Positions 1 to 11,600 of a DNA stretch of 64,000 nucleotides are shown piece by piece. How positions within the stretch are numbered: the stretch's first letter is position 1; each line of letters opens with the position of its first letter. Under the pieces are notes generated by a model. The model was not told the DNA's origin. It saw only the letters and a list, made by a program, of their open reading frames with translations, and did no database searches. Made by a program: the position numbers and the translations under genes. Source of the stretch: Hyaloperonospora brassicae (taxonomy: Eukaryota; Oomycota; Peronosporomycetes; Peronosporales; Peronosporaceae); assembly GCA_947650285.1 (NCBI GenBank), contig CANTFL010000170.1:1-64000 (forward strand). The letters are read 5' to 3'.

Positions 1-838
1 CACCTATCGTCGGCTACCAGCCGACGTGTAACCCCGTTACATACGTCTTCATGTACCTCTCCCGGCGTCACGCGAAGCCGGCTGTTGCGTGCAAAACGCC
101 ACTTCTTGTGCCTCAATAGTCTATTCTTGCGAGCGACAGCATTGCGTTGCGTGGTGCCCGTCGTCACAGGTCGTACATCATAGTGGTGCATTAAATAAGG
201 GTTTCTAGCTTGTCTCAACTTGCGGCGAGCGATAGATGAACACTGAAGCTTGGCGGGGCAAATGGAAAAGAGACTCGAAAGCGTCTCAAAGTTCAGCAGC
301 ATAGTTTTGGATTTTTTTGTCCCGCGGCCAACCATCGAAGCGCTGTGTCTTCCTCTTTCGTCCACGAGCTAAGCCGTAACGTCGACGACTCGTGCAAGTT
401 ATACCACAATTTGCACGCAATACCCGAACGTTTAATTGAAAACTTTCTCGACTCGCGTACTTCCTGCCACGCGCGAAGTTTGTTCTACGCTTGGAAAAGT
501 ATCTTCACGTTAGCAGCGTGTGTCATGTGGGAATCTTTAGCAAATTCCGCGTTGACTTACGCTCGTGACTGTGAGCACGTAAAAACTCGGATGTCGTTGC
601 TACTGCCGATGGCCAGATCTTGGCATCTACCATGAGATTATATACCGTCTTCGAGACAGTAGAGATCTCATCAGGCATTGCCCGTTTAATACCGCCCTGG
701 CCAAGATGGATTAAAAAAAGCTCGCGCATGAGTACATTTACCAATTAAGATAGGGATATACCGAGCAGTCGTGAGTGACTACTTGTTTTACTTATTCTGC
801 GCCATAAAAAGTGAAATCCTTCTGTCATTTTAGGAGGG
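1..838. other. no recognisable gene
   Basis: I see no convincing gene here. A 96-codon ORF at 345-635 (+) has no motif I recognise. The first 41 bases form two adjacent perfect hairpins (CGTCGGCT/AGCCGACG at 8-26 and TGTAAC/GTTACA at 27-41). The second resembles the head of the gypsy LTRs found later in the window, so a truncated LTR fragment at the window edge is possible but not shown. Confidence 0.4.
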
Positions 839-839
839 A

Positions 840-898
840 GGGTGTGCCCGTAGAAAAACTGGGGTGTGCCCCTAGCAAAAGTGGGGTGTGCCCCTAGT
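840..898. repeat. three tandem ~22-bp repeats with GGGGTGTGCCCC
   Basis: Three consecutive units of 21-23 bp each begin with GGGTGTGCCC or GGGGTGTGCCCC followed by TAG and an A-rich spacer. The core GGGG-TGTG-CCCC is self-complementary. The array lies immediately upstream of the hAT-like gene remnant and could be subterminal repeats of that element. hAT ends often contain a GGGGTGTGC-like motif, but I did not find the matching other end. Confidence 0.5.
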
Positions 899-2327
899 CG
901 TGGCCAAAGGAAAATGGGTGATTACAACGCAACTACCCCACTGCCCGTCGTCATCTAGCACAAAATCAAAAGGAGATTTGGCACCAGGTAGGAATCATCG
1001 ACTGCTATCAACGCAATCATTACTCCAGGCGTACTGTTCTATCCAGAGACTCCATACATGCCTTCTCAGTAATGCCAATGATTATTAGCACATTCGTTGC
1101 GATTTGGAGGTTCAGCAAGCTCATCGTTGGACGACCTTATCTTCCGGTATGGGAGTTCTACGAAGAGTTGGATATGGCTGATGGCAACGTCAAAGCCAAG
1201 TGCAACTACTGTTCACTTGGTTTGCAACCACAGGCAGAACGCATGGGGGTTCACATTGTACATGTATTCTGCTTTATACTGCTACTTATTTGCGATATCT
1301 CGGCTAACGGTGTGGCACAGTCGTGCATAAATACTCCGAATGAGGCGAAATCTAAGGCTCAGAACCTCGTCAGCAACCGGTTGGGTGAAAGGCGAGGTTC
1401 TCGGGCCGGATATCAATCGAATGATGGGATTTCTGCCAAAAGTTCCTCCACACGCACCCCACAGCAGAAACGACAGCGTACCAGGGGCACGTAAGACGTT
1501 CATTTTGAGCCTCGATATCTCGTTCCAAGAGGTTGCTAATGCCAACAATCTGCTTACGCTAGCGATGGTGACGGGCTACATCCCATTTGCATTCATTGGA
1601 ACCGATCCTTTCAGGATTTTGAAGGCGTTTCAGTCGTCATACAGCCCTCCAAATCGACATCATATTACCGGTTTCCTTCTCAGCGAACTCGACACGACTA
1701 CGACCACTCGAATCACTTCTATTCTCAAGAAGCGTCATTCATCACTAAGATTTCGGACTGCTGGAAGAATGTAACAAACTAAGAGTAAGATACTGCTTTG
1801 TATTGACCAATTTGTATTTGCAGATGTTGACTGTAATGTTGCGCCTGTATCGCGGATGATGACAAACGCAAGAATTACCTTGTCTCGCTTTATGCATCAT
1901 CGGTCACTTGGAATACTAATTGAAGTGTTAAAAGGTTGCAAGGCTGCAGTCGAGCTTGTAAACGAGAAGTTTTAAGTCATACCTCATGACGTCACTACGG
2001 ACAGTGGCGGATCTTACCGGAAGTTTTGCTGCGTTGCACATGAGTAAATAATTAATTATTGAGCAAATTTATATAATGTTATTAAATTGTTTATAAAATG
2101 CGTTTTGTTTTACGTTTGGTTGATGGCCGATGCCTCTTATTTGCCCGTGTCTAGCTCTAAGGCAAACCTTATGACTAAAGCAGTTCTAAATGTCCCGATG
2201 TTTCAGGACGTAATGCAGCAGGCCATAACAAATCTTCGCAGAATTCGAGTTTCGACTGCAGTCCGTGAGACTATTGCAAAAGAGGCAAAGATGGACCGCA
2301 CTTCGGTATGGGCACCAACTGAAACCC

Positions 2328-2464
2328 GTGAGTACTCCTTTGGCATCACCGCAAGATAGATTCGCGGTCTTGAAACTGCAATTCTGGTGATATTTTGTTT
2401 GTTGCGCATCTTAGAATTAATTTGAAAAGGGCTACTTAGCAAATTACCACTTTTTTATCTTTAG
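2328..2464 (+). other. intron in the hAT-like gene
   Basis: Donor GTGAGT at 2328 and acceptor TTTTATCTTTAG ending at 2464. Removing the 137 bases joins ...TET-R to YPVRYPDLL in frame (phase 1, C + GT giving Arg). This supports a genuine spliced intron rather than chance. Confidence 0.7.
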
Positions 2465-2888
2465 GTTACCCAGTTCGCTACCCTGACCTGCTTCCATCCA
2501 CGTCACCTGTGTTCTGGGACAGTCTGCGCGTACATGATGAGTATATGCGTCGGGTCCATCTCATCCAAGCCTTATATGAAACGGACGTTACATCCTCCGG
2601 TCAGATCCTTGCTTCTTGGAATTGGCTACATCTGCAAATAAGCAATAACGCAAAGCTGCTGGCTGCAGAGCAAGACAAGCTCCTCGAGGCTTTCCGCAAA
2701 GGTGGAGGATATGAATTGAGGATCACGATGTTTTGTAATGGTTCCTCGACTCCCGTCTTAGTGGAGCGGTAATGTCGCCAGCAGGGATGAAGCGTGCACG
2801 CGTTATGGGGGTGAAGCTGTTCAAGCGTCTCTTCCCTGAAAGTAGCGTGGATTCCTTTGAGAGTAATGGTTCAAATACATACGAAAGG

Positions 2889-2944
2889 GTAAGTGTGTGT
2901 TCAATTGTTTTTTGTCCCTTGGCTAAATGCGTTTTTTTTTACAG
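2889..2944 (+). other. short intron in the hAT-like gene
   Basis: Donor GTAAGT at 2889, a T-rich tract and acceptor TTTTTACAG ending at 2944. The 56-bp removal joins TYER to REFSPPRTKRS without changing frame. Consensus at both ends plus frame maintenance make this a confident call. Confidence 0.75.
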
Positions 2945-3520
2945 AGGGAATTTTCGCCGCCGAGAACGAAGCGTTCTGGGCTCCGTATATTGTTTAGAAG
3001 TAAGACCTTTTCTGGGGCGATCTAAAGTCCGATACCACGGAGCTTGCAAACTTGGCACTTGCGGTGAAGAGCTATTGCCCGCATAGTGCAGGGTGCGAAA
3101 GATCATGGTTCTCGATTGCTGCAACGCACACCAAGAGCAGGAATCGCGTCGGCATTTCAACATGTTGAAAGACAAAGCGAATCAAAAGATTCTATAACGC
3201 CCGATCAAATGACCAACTCAAGGTAGCGTATCAGAATCTGGTGCTTGCATCTAATCAGTCAGTGCCTGTTTCAGTTGATTTGCTGGAGGACGAAGAAGTG
3301 AATGCACTGGAAGCAGATACTACTCGGTAAGAATGGGTCTGCAGTATAAGGGAGTTGATAGTAAGACTGACTAACCACAATTTATCTGCAAGCTCGTTAT
3401 TTACAGACGCGTCTAATGCATCGGACTTCTTCACTGGTGACTTACACGATGTTATTGAGTTCGATGCGCTGGAAGATGTTACGGAAGATGATAATGTGTA
3501 ACCGACGAGGAAAACACTGT

Positions 3521-5712
3521 CCGCGAAGACAGTTTTGAAACTTTTGATGGCATGAAAGGTCCCTCGCCAAGTGCTGCTTCGAAGCGTGTATTGTGAATGC
3601 AGGTCTCTTTCATTCTACATAGTGCTTAGCAAGACCCCTCCGACATGTTTTTTTCATCACATTTGATGTTTTATAACCGACCGGGCCACTCTCCATAGAG
3701 AGAACATGCTTTGTGGACCTATAATAAAAACTGTTAAAAACTGGTTGAGTCGATAACAACTGGTAAAAAAAGTTAAAAGTAGGTAGAACATTCTAAGGTG
3801 GTAAACAGTGGTAGTAAGTGGTAATAACGTTAAAAACTGGGTAAAAGATGTGTATACTGCTAAAAGTCACGGAACTTTTAGCTTAACATCCCCACGTGAA
3901 GTCAACAAAGCGTTCTTAGTGAGTACACATCGTCCATATCACGGATGGGTGTCAAAAATGTTCTTGTGTCGACTCTTCCACTACTGCCTCCAATATTTCC
4001 ACCTAGCGATTGCTTGCGAACGATTAAAATCAAAGTTGTCGAATTAAAACATGGCAAGTTGAGGTGACAAAGGCTCATGAAATGAGCGAGCCTTTATCAA
4101 AAGGCGACAATGATCTGCCAATACAGGCTCAGATACACCGTTTCGAAGTTGTACCAAACAGCTGACGCATTGCTATTTTTTCGAGGTTGATCTAGTAGTT
4201 AGATACCAATTATGATGGTAATATTTAAGTAGCACAAAGCACGAGATGCGTCTGTCTACTTCATAATGCAATGATTGTTGTCACACTACCCATAAAATAT
4301 GAGGTCCAGCTAACACATAACAACAGATAATTGATCGAAGCTTGAGCTACCAAGGTCTGCACAAACAGGGTCTTATCGCGACTTGGTGGACCAGAAAACT
4401 TTACACCTGAAGCCTCCTGATTTTTTAAGCGCTACGAACATAAGCAGTTTGACAAAAAGACGAAGCAAAAACCAATGTGAACATGCATCAAACGTACATA
4501 CATCGCTGCAGTCCGGTGGATTATTGAGTGATGAAGTCGCACTTGCTAACAAGCCGCAGCATCATATGGAGAAGCGAACTCCCATCTATCTGTGCCCCAG
4601 GCGGTGTGATATTTATCCCTCGACGCATTAAGGTTCGATGTGCGGCTGAACTTGCAACAAATTAGATCATCGAGTAGGTGACTATTTTTTTTTGTGAAGA
4701 GCCGATGCAGCATGCGGTTGAGTAGACGCGCGTAGGCAGAGAAGCGCAAGACCGATTGTCGTATAGCTTTCGCATCACCCCGATAATCGCGCCTTCCATT
4801 ATTTACGCCTATCGACGCCGTCATTTTCTTTTTTCTTCGTAGTGGCAGTCCGGTCAGATGCCATCCCGAAAATTCCGACAGACGTGCACAGTAGAAACGA
4901 TTAATCCACGACTTTGCCAGCCTGCTAGCACGCTTTGAACCGATGGTACATTTTCATCAGCACTATCAGTCGTTTGACATAAACGAAACGCGTGGAGCGC
5001 AGCCTGTGATTGCAAACAATTCGGAGCAATGCGCCGCCGAGTGACGAAATCTGCGTCTCAGAATTTTTGACGAGCATTCTGATTATTAATGAAAAGAGTG
5101 TATTCAATCCATCTATATGCACAAAGCCGACGCACAATGTGTTCAGCATTTAATCTCTATGTGAGCGAGAGACTGCGGTGGAGGGAATGCTACTTTTGCT
5201 CATGAATCAGATATTCATCGCTCTTGACATTGCTGATCTTCCAGTCCGTATTAGCAATGATTTAGGGCCGATCCTTTGAGCAGCAAGCATGTCGTGAACA
5301 AGCTCGCTGCAGAGCCGCTGGCGATGGACATTTCTCACGCAATGTATACCCAAATTACGAATTAGTGTAAGCCCATATGGTCCATCTCCACGTCGCTGTC
5401 AGATCTCTCCTACTCGTGCTCTAGCACGAGAGCAAGATGCAGTAGCACGTGTTGTAAAACAACCGCAGTGTCTTCGGCAGAGCTGATCTTTCCAAAAAAA
5501 CGAGTATTGAGCGCTTTCTCGCACGATGAGGCTACGGCTGTAGCTGAATGTTCTGGACGCATACAAGATGCCGCGACTTTCACCGCCACTCCAGATGTAG
5601 CCTGATCGTCAGCCACCACTCCGCCTGTCGCACTCCCACTACATGTCACAACCAAGTGCAGCACTCCATCTACGTTTCGACTCTGATAAATCACGTCGAT
5701 GCAAAAGACTAA
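3521..5712. other. no recognisable gene
   Basis: No ORF here has a motif I recognise. Around 3725-3850 there is imperfect low-complexity sequence built from TAAAAACTGG and GTGGTAA-like words. ORFs of 79-108 codons occur on both strands without domain signatures. Confidence 0.5.
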
Positions 5713-5982
5713 TCGAAGCCACAGGGTGACGGTCAATCATGCTCTCAAAGACGAGCACTGCGTGGACTTGGCAAAGCGGCCACGCAGGAGATCCAGAAAT
5801 TAAATGACATGAAGAGCTGCATCCTCGTGCGAGAGGAGACTCGGGAGTGGCTGCAAGAGCGCGCTATGGGTGTCGTCGCGACACGCCATCGCATGTTCTT
5901 GGATTGCAACAAGCACTCGCAAAGAACGTTCTCCGAGGAGAGAGAGAAAGAACGAAAGATTGAGTGTGAGAGAGATAGATAG
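5713..5982 (+). CDS. small charged helical ORF fragment, unrecognised
   Basis: Open from the TAA at 5710-5712 to TAG at 5980-5982; the first ATG is at 5809, giving 57 codons. The product is rich in Lys, Arg, Glu and Gln (for example QEIQKLNDMKSCILVREETR) and would be helical. It has the look of the C-terminal tail of a DNA-binding or transposon-derived protein, but I cannot name a family. It runs into the GA/GATA microsatellite and ends 140 bp before the truncated gypsy LTR, so it may be the remaining part of a gene lost when that region was rearranged. Confidence 0.3.
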   Translation, partial: SKPQGDGQSCSQRRALRGLGKAATQEIQKLNDMKSCILVREETREWLQERAMGVVATRHRMFLDCNKHSQRTFSEEREKERKIECERDR

Positions 5983-5998
5983 ATAGAGAGAGAGAGGA
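5937..5998. repeat. GA/GATA microsatellite
   Basis: Runs of GAGA and GATA with little interruption, ending 120 bp upstream of the truncated 5' LTR of gypsy copy 1. Confidence 0.85.
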
Positions 5999-6120
5999 CG
6001 GTAAGAGTTGGTTCCAGTCTATTAAGCACCATACGATTTTCTGTAAAGGTGCATTTAAATTTTCGAGGGAACCAGAGCATCGTAATAGGAGAAGCTGACG
6101 GAGCACGTGGGCTTCGTGCT

Positions 6121-6501
6121 GCCCCGTTACATGGAAGTGTCACTTTAAAAGAAAGTGACAATAAAGAATATTAAGTGAATATTCTTTTAACAATATCACC
6201 GATAATGGTGATATTGGTGAAGCGACCAAAAGGTCTGCTCATTGGTTGATATCGTGATGATATCAACCCACTAATCGCCGCAGGACGCGCGCAATGAGTG
6301 GTGACGAGACGTCACCATACACTCCGTTATATTTACATAATTAAGTCAGGTTAAACAAAGAGACAATAGCAAAAAGACTTAATTATATAATACAACAGTT
6401 TTACTTTTCCCCTATCTACGCTTCCTCGTTTGCCTCGTGTACGTCTGTCGGGGCACCCAAAACCCTTGCGTTAAGTTCACGCAAGGGTGTGCCCCATTAC
6501 A
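6121..6501 (+). repeat. 5' LTR of gypsy copy 1, 5'-truncated
   Basis: Matches the 3' LTR from about 6124 onward (CCCGTTACATGGAAGTG) and ends in GTGTGCCCCATTACA. It lacks the normal TGTAACGGGGCA head. By eye it differs from the copy 1 3' LTR at roughly one base in ten, much more than the internal regions of the two copies differ from each other. Confidence 0.85.
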
Positions 6502-6545
6502 CCTGGTAGCACTTTGTAGTCCTTCCAAGGACCACAGCATCCAAC

Positions 6546-7700
6546 ATGAACATGTTGGATGACGAAGAAACGTTTCACGCCACGCGTGAAGGGTTTAACC
6601 ATGTGAGTGACATCGAATGGAGTGCGGTAGAACGAATGAGTTCTACCGTAGGCGAGTTCGCCATTAGCGCCATGTTGGAGTCTCTAGACAGAGACCAACA
6701 ACATGCCGCTATAGCCAAGTTCATCCAAAGTGAACTTGTCGCCGAAAGGAAGAAAGTAGCCTTGCTTCACCAGCAAGGCTCTCAACAGGCATGGCAGTTG
6801 AGAGAACTCGGTGCTCAACAGACGGAGCTGTTGAGACAGCAGCAATTCCATGCTGCTGTGGGCGGGACGGCGCAAGCGCGTCGTCCCGAAGTCATGAAAG
6901 TTGACATCTCTAAGTACAGTGGAGTCCCGGAGGACTCCCTGTTACTATGGTTTGTCGAACTCGACAGAGCCCTAAGGGCTCGTCGCGTCGAAGATGAGCA
7001 AATGAAACTCACATTTGCTCAGACCCACTTGGCAGGGCGTGCCAAAACTTGGTCCCTGGGATTCGAGAGTAGCGACCCAAACGTGTTTAGGTCGCAAGAT
7101 GATTTCAAGTCTCGGCTCAGACAAACGTTTGAGCCACCACGGGCTGAGTTCAGGGCTCGTTCAGAGCTCCTGAAACTCAAGCAGGGTAAGCGTGATGTGC
7201 ACGCTTACGCACAACATATACGACTCCTTGCGAGTAGTATAACTGCTAACTCAGTACATGAACACACGTTGATTACGGTGTTCATGCAAGGGCTCGCAAA
7301 AGGGCCCGTCAGGAGCCATCTGTTCCGCCTTGAGCTGAATACGCTGGAAGATGGGATATCAGCCGCGGAACAGGAAGACTTTAGCATGAGACAGGCTCAT
7401 GCTAGCTCAAACTCTTACCGTCCACCGAGGCGACAAGAGATCGGAGGTCCAGAACCAATGGACCTCTGCTATGTTGAGAGCGAGAGACCTCGCTCTTCAA
7501 ACAACAAGCGATTGCAGAGGTGCAATCGCTGTCAGAAGTTAGGGCACTACGCATACGAGTGTAGTGCTCCACGCCCAGTACCAAACAGTACTGAGCAAAA
7601 TGGACGACCATTCGTCAAGAAGGGCAATGGGCGTGGGTCCAGCCCTATTGCAAAGCTGCAACAGCGAGACGGGCCATCAAAAAATGGTCGGGGTCAGTAG
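6546..7700 (+). CDS. gag: Gag, gypsy copy 1
   Basis: 384-codon capsid/nucleocapsid protein that assembles the retrotransposon particle and packages its RNA. The middle (about residues 120-240) has the retrotransposon Gag pattern ending in a helical KLKQGKRDVHAYAQHIRLL segment. A CCHC zinc knuckle (CNRCQKLGHYAYEC) lies near residues 325-340, followed by a basic Gly/Arg/Pro tail. Start ATG 6546 is the first in the leader and sits in a hairpin. The ORF is intact and very similar to the copy 2 Gag. A -1 frameshift signal lies just before its stop. Confidence 0.92.
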   Translation: MNMLDDEETFHATREGFNHVSDIEWSAVERMSSTVGEFAISAMLESLDRDQQHAAIAKFIQSELVAERKKVALLHQQGSQQAWQLRELGAQQTELLRQQQFHAAVGGTAQARRPEVMKVDISKYSGVPEDSLLLWFVELDRALRARRVEDEQMKLTFAQTHLAGRAKTWSLGFESSDPNVFRSQDDFKSRLRQTFEPPRAEFRARSELLKLKQGKRDVHAYAQHIRLLASSITANSVHEHTLITVFMQGLAKGPVRSHLFRLELNTLEDGISAAEQEDFSMRQAHASSNSYRPPRRQEIGGPEPMDLCYVESERPRSSNNKRLQRCNRCQKLGHYAYECSAPRPVPNSTEQNGRPFVKKGNGRGSSPIAKLQQRDGPSKNGRGQ

Positions 7701-7722
7701 GGGCGGAGCGTCCTATTGATCC
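7679..7722 (+). promoter_or_regulatory. -1 ribosomal frameshift signal, gag-pro junction (copy 1)
   Basis: Slippery heptamer A-AAA-AAT at 7679-7685, in register with the Gag frame. After a 5-nt spacer comes a stem of 7691-7702 with 7711-7722. Compared with copy 2, two C-to-T changes in the 3' arm turn G-C pairs into G-U pairs, so the stem survives. The -1 frame is open from here into protease. Confidence 0.75.
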
Positions 7723-8500
7723 AGCAACCTCAAGAGAATTTGCAAATCTCTTGACGAAAGTTGCTCCAGATACACAATCATTGTGTGTCTCTGCACCTAG
7801 TGATGACGTTTCGCTCATCACCTTGAAGTTGGAAGCGACAAATGATTTGTCGCTTCGTGCCCTAGTAGACTGTGGGGCGTCGAACAACTTTGTTCGTCGC
7901 CAGTCACTAGAGGGTCGTAGGCTCAAGTTCGTTGAGCGTGACATTCCCCTCACGATGATGACGGTGCGCCTTGCAACAGGCGCATCGATAACCGTTGAGA
8001 AACGTGTAGTAGGAATCCACTTCACGTTAGAGGGCGAACAGTACGATGGTGACTTCATCGTACTAGATCTGGATGACAAATTTGATGTCATCCTGGGATT
8101 ACCTTGGATCAGAAAGTACGAGCCAAGGGTGAGCTGGCAGCAACGATCCGTGAAGGTGCCTACCTCTTGTTCATCAGATGGCCATCTAATGAACATCTTG
8201 GAGCGTCCACAAGCGTGTGGATGTTCTGCGAGTGAGTGCGATGGCCTCACTTGCGGTACGGTCGTTAGCACGACTGCACAAGATCACAGTGTAGTTAATC
8301 ACTACACTGTGGAGCAAGCTCCCGGCGGCTGTACAGAAGTACAGGCGGCGCCGAAGGTCCACCACTCGAAGAAGTCTAGTGGACCGGGACGTGGATGTAC
8401 GCCTAGCGGGCGACCTCCCAGCAAGAGTAAATCGGTTGCCCACAAGCGGCAACACGGATATTCTAGGTCGACTGGAGAGTCGATCGTAGAGGATCGGTAA
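7706..8500 (+). CDS. Retropepsin (protease), gypsy copy 1
   Basis: Aspartic protease that would cleave the Gag-Pro polyprotein. The active-site motif is ALVDCGASNNFV (Asp-Cys-Gly rather than Asp-Ser/Thr-Gly), followed by the flap/hydrophobic core and FDVILGLPWIRKYEP. No ATG precedes it; the frame is open from the frameshift heptamer at 7679, so expression by -1 frameshifting is expected. It ends at TAA 8498-8500. The C-terminal ~90 residues are a variable linker. Confidence 0.85.
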   Translation, partial: ERPIDPATSREFANLLTKVAPDTQSLCVSAPSDDVSLITLKLEATNDLSLRALVDCGASNNFVRRQSLEGRRLKFVERDIPLTMMTVRLATGASITVEKRVVGIHFTLEGEQYDGDFIVLDLDDKFDVILGLPWIRKYEPRVSWQQRSVKVPTSCSSDGHLMNILERPQACGCSASECDGLTCGTVVSTTAQDHSVVNHYTVEQAPGGCTEVQAAPKVHHSKKSSGPGRGCTPSGRPPSKSKSVAHKRQHGYSRSTGESIVEDR

Positions 8501-8608
8501 CTGACTGTGGTTGCACAGCCACATATAAAATACGTCGAGGGAATAAGTCCCCACGTACTTGAGGATGGAATTCCTCAAGAGTCACTTGCTGAAGGATTAA
8601 GCCTTTAG

Positions 8609-11600
8609 CAACCTGTGGAAACAAGTTCACAGGAATTGACCGAGACGTTGAACGTCTTGGTTAATGACGGATCAAGCGTAGGCGCTTATACGCTTGATCT
8701 GGTTGTGCCTCCGAAGTCAACTTTGGAGATAACTCAGTTGCCAACGCTAGAACCGAAACGTTTCTTGCGTGATCTGCGTAGTGGCAAAGTCAAGCTGATC
8801 TGCGTACTCGTCACAGAGGATGAGTATGTGGCCGATATTCGGTCGGCGACAGTATTTGCTGAGAACGAACGGGGTCTCAGCAGCATATCGATTGACGAAA
8901 GTGTCCTCGATGAGAAGACTCGGATTGAGCGATACGCGTCCCAATCCTGGGAGTCACTTCAGGCAAATCCTTTGTATAAGGATTTGATCGAATTCAGGGA
9001 TGTGTTCCCTGAATCCGTACCTTGCGAGTTGCCTAAGGACAAAGGCACTCGACACGAGATCGAGCTCAAACCGGGCTCGAAATACTGTGTCATGAAGCAG
9101 TGGCCACTGCCTCGTGAACAAGTGATAGCGATCGACAAGTTCTTTGCCGATCGCTTAGCAGCGGGCCATGTGAGGGAATCAACATCCCCTCACAGCTCTC
9201 CGACCTTCTGTGTGCGAAAGGCCACAGGAGGGTGGCGGATAGTGCACGCGTTCAACAAGTTGAACGCTGCAACGATACCGGCTCAGACGACGATACCGAG
9301 AAAGGACGTAATCATAGATGGTATGTCAAAGAGTACCATATTTTCGTCCATGGATCTGATGGATGGATTCTATCAGATCCTGATGCGTGAACGGGACATC
9401 CCGTACACGGCAGTGAGCACCCCCAGCGGGATGCTGTGGGAGTGGCTAGTTATGCCACAGGGGCTGAGTAATGCCCCTGCTACTTTCAACAGATGTGTAA
9501 CAAATCTGTTGAGACCGGTGCGAGACTTCGCACCGAGTTACTTCGACGATGTGTTCGTCCATAGCCGGGCTATGGACGGAAAGACAGACGTTAAAGTTCA
9601 CAGAACTCACGTTCGTCAGGTTCTTCAACTTATGCGCAACCATACGTTGTACGCCACTCTCCAAAAGTGTATTGTCGCGGCTAGCGAAATACCACTTCTT
9701 GAGGGCATTGTGGGTAAGCGCGGCGTACGCCCTGATCCCGAAAAGATCAAGGCGATCACCGACTGGCCAGTGCCAGTCGATGTCAAGGTACTAAGGAAGT
9801 TCCTTGGTCTTGCGGCGTACTTGCACAAGTACTCGCGCAACTACGCCGAAAAGACGGTACATCTTACTTGTTAACTCAAGATAAATGTCAAGTGGTCATG
9901 GAACGCTGAGTGCCAGCGTTCCTTTGAAGGTATCAAGCGGAGCTTGATGCAGTCGCCGATCTTGGCGATTAAAGATCAGGACAGACCATTTCATGTGGTC
10001 TGTGACTCCAGCGATTTTGCAATCGGCTGTGCGTTAATGCAGTTCGATGCAGATGGCGCGGAGCGCATCATCTGGTATCAGTCGCGTCAGCTGCAAGCAG
10101 CTGAGCGTAATTAACCAGTGCATGACAAGGAACTCCTTGCCATGAAGTACACACTGGCTAAGTTTCGCGTCTATCTCTTGGGAGATAGACCGTTTGTTGT
10201 CTACACGGACCATGCGTCACTACGCACGGCCGTAACCAGCCCACACCTCTCGCAAAGGATGGCTAGGTGGCTGTCTTTCTTCGCGGAGTATAACTTCTCC
10301 GTGGAGTATAAACCAGGACGACTCAATGTCGTCGCTGATGCGCTTTCGCGCCGGCCCGATTTCGAGACGGACGCACAATCCAACAGTGAGGATAAGCCCA
10401 CTGTTGCGACACTGTCAGTCAGTGTCCCGTCGTCAAGTTTATTTGACGACGTACGAAAGGCATACGCGGAAGATAAGGATCTTCTGCGAGTGATGGATCA
10501 TCTGGTGAATCCATCCAGTAAATCCATGAGGGATTTACCGGCTTTGTACCGATCCTCATCGGATCGGTATAGTACACGCAACGGATTGCTGTACTATACA
10601 GCTGTTGCCGACGACACGCCTCGTGTCGTCGTACCCGCTCATCATGATTTGCGTTTACGCATCATGTATGAGTGTCACGGTGCCGAAACAAGCGGCCATC
10701 GTGGTAGAGAAAAGACTTACCTCACGGTAAGTCGTAACTTTTACTGGCCCCGCCAGTATCAGTTTGTCCGCAAGTACATACGTGCTTGCGAGGTTTGTCA
10801 ACGGGTGAAGCCTAGTCCTTCATCCCGTGCGCCATTGCGGCCTCTGCCTGTTTCGACAGAGTGCTGGCAGTCCGTTTCAATGGACTTCGTCTTCGGTTTC
10901 CCCGAAGACGCTCACAAGAATAATGCTATTCTTGTGTTTGTTGACCGGTTCAGCAAGATGGTCCATCTTGCTGCAGTCCCTGAGTCAATCAAGGCTCCAG
11001 GTTGTGCTCGTGTCTTTTTAGACACGGTCTTTAGACTCCACGGGTTATCCCGTGAACTCGTATCCGACCGTGAACCTCGGTTCACGGCGTCATTTTGGCA
11101 AACCGTGTTCCGTACTCTCGGAACACGATTGAAGATGTCCACTTCTGACCATCCAGAAACAGATGGTCAGACGGAACGTGCGAACCGTGTCCTCGAAGAG
11201 ATCCTTCCAGGATATGTCCACTCGTTTCCGAGTTGGAGCGAATTCCTACCCATGGTGGAATTCGCCATCAATAATTCGGTGCATGCTTCAACACAGCACA
11301 CACCGTTTTACGTGAATGGCCTACGCCATCCACGTGTGCCCACCCTTCTAGAGTGTGACTCTTGGATAAGGGGGGGGGGCCCGCTCGAGAAAAAACCGTT
11401 TTGGCTCTTGCTCATCACGTGTCGACGCTAACGTCGTCACGTATGATGCCGATGTCGATCAAGTCGACATCGATGAAAAGGATCGCCTCAATAATAGCGA
11501 TGACGCTATTATTGACTCGGATGATGATGACGATGCTGGTATATTCAGCATCGTCAACGATTATGCCAGCGAGGAAGAAGACAACCTCGCTGAAGAAGAG

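Larger units (their letters stand above)
889..3520 (+). pseudogene. hAT-like (BED/DUF659-type) transposase gene, decayed, with introns
   Basis: Pieces in changing frames read in family order. A BED-type zinc finger around 1145-1260 has the pattern VWEFYEEL...VKAKCNYC...RMGVHI. A DUF659-like segment around 1500-1690 has TGYIPFAF and SSYSPPNRHHITGFLLSEL. A middle segment at 2463-2770 has FWDSLRVHDEYMRRV and ASWNWL. A C-terminal hAT dimerisation signature at about 3075-3160 has SAGCERSWFSIAATHTKSRNR. At least two GT-AG introns join exons in frame. Frameshifts near 2770 and 3020 and stops near 1774 and 1972 show it no longer encodes one protein. BED plus DUF659 plus the hAT C-terminus define the class; it could be a dead transposon or a dead domesticated copy. 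Confidence 0.75.

Noticed and set aside
8..26. Homology between the window start (CACCTATCG) and 18796-18804 as a shared LTR
   Set aside because: The match is only about nine to thirteen bases with different flanks, too short to support.
5745..6161. 138-codon minus ORF running into the gypsy LTR
   Set aside because: Ser/Leu-rich translation of the GA microsatellite and LTR; the opposite strand has the more protein-like frame.
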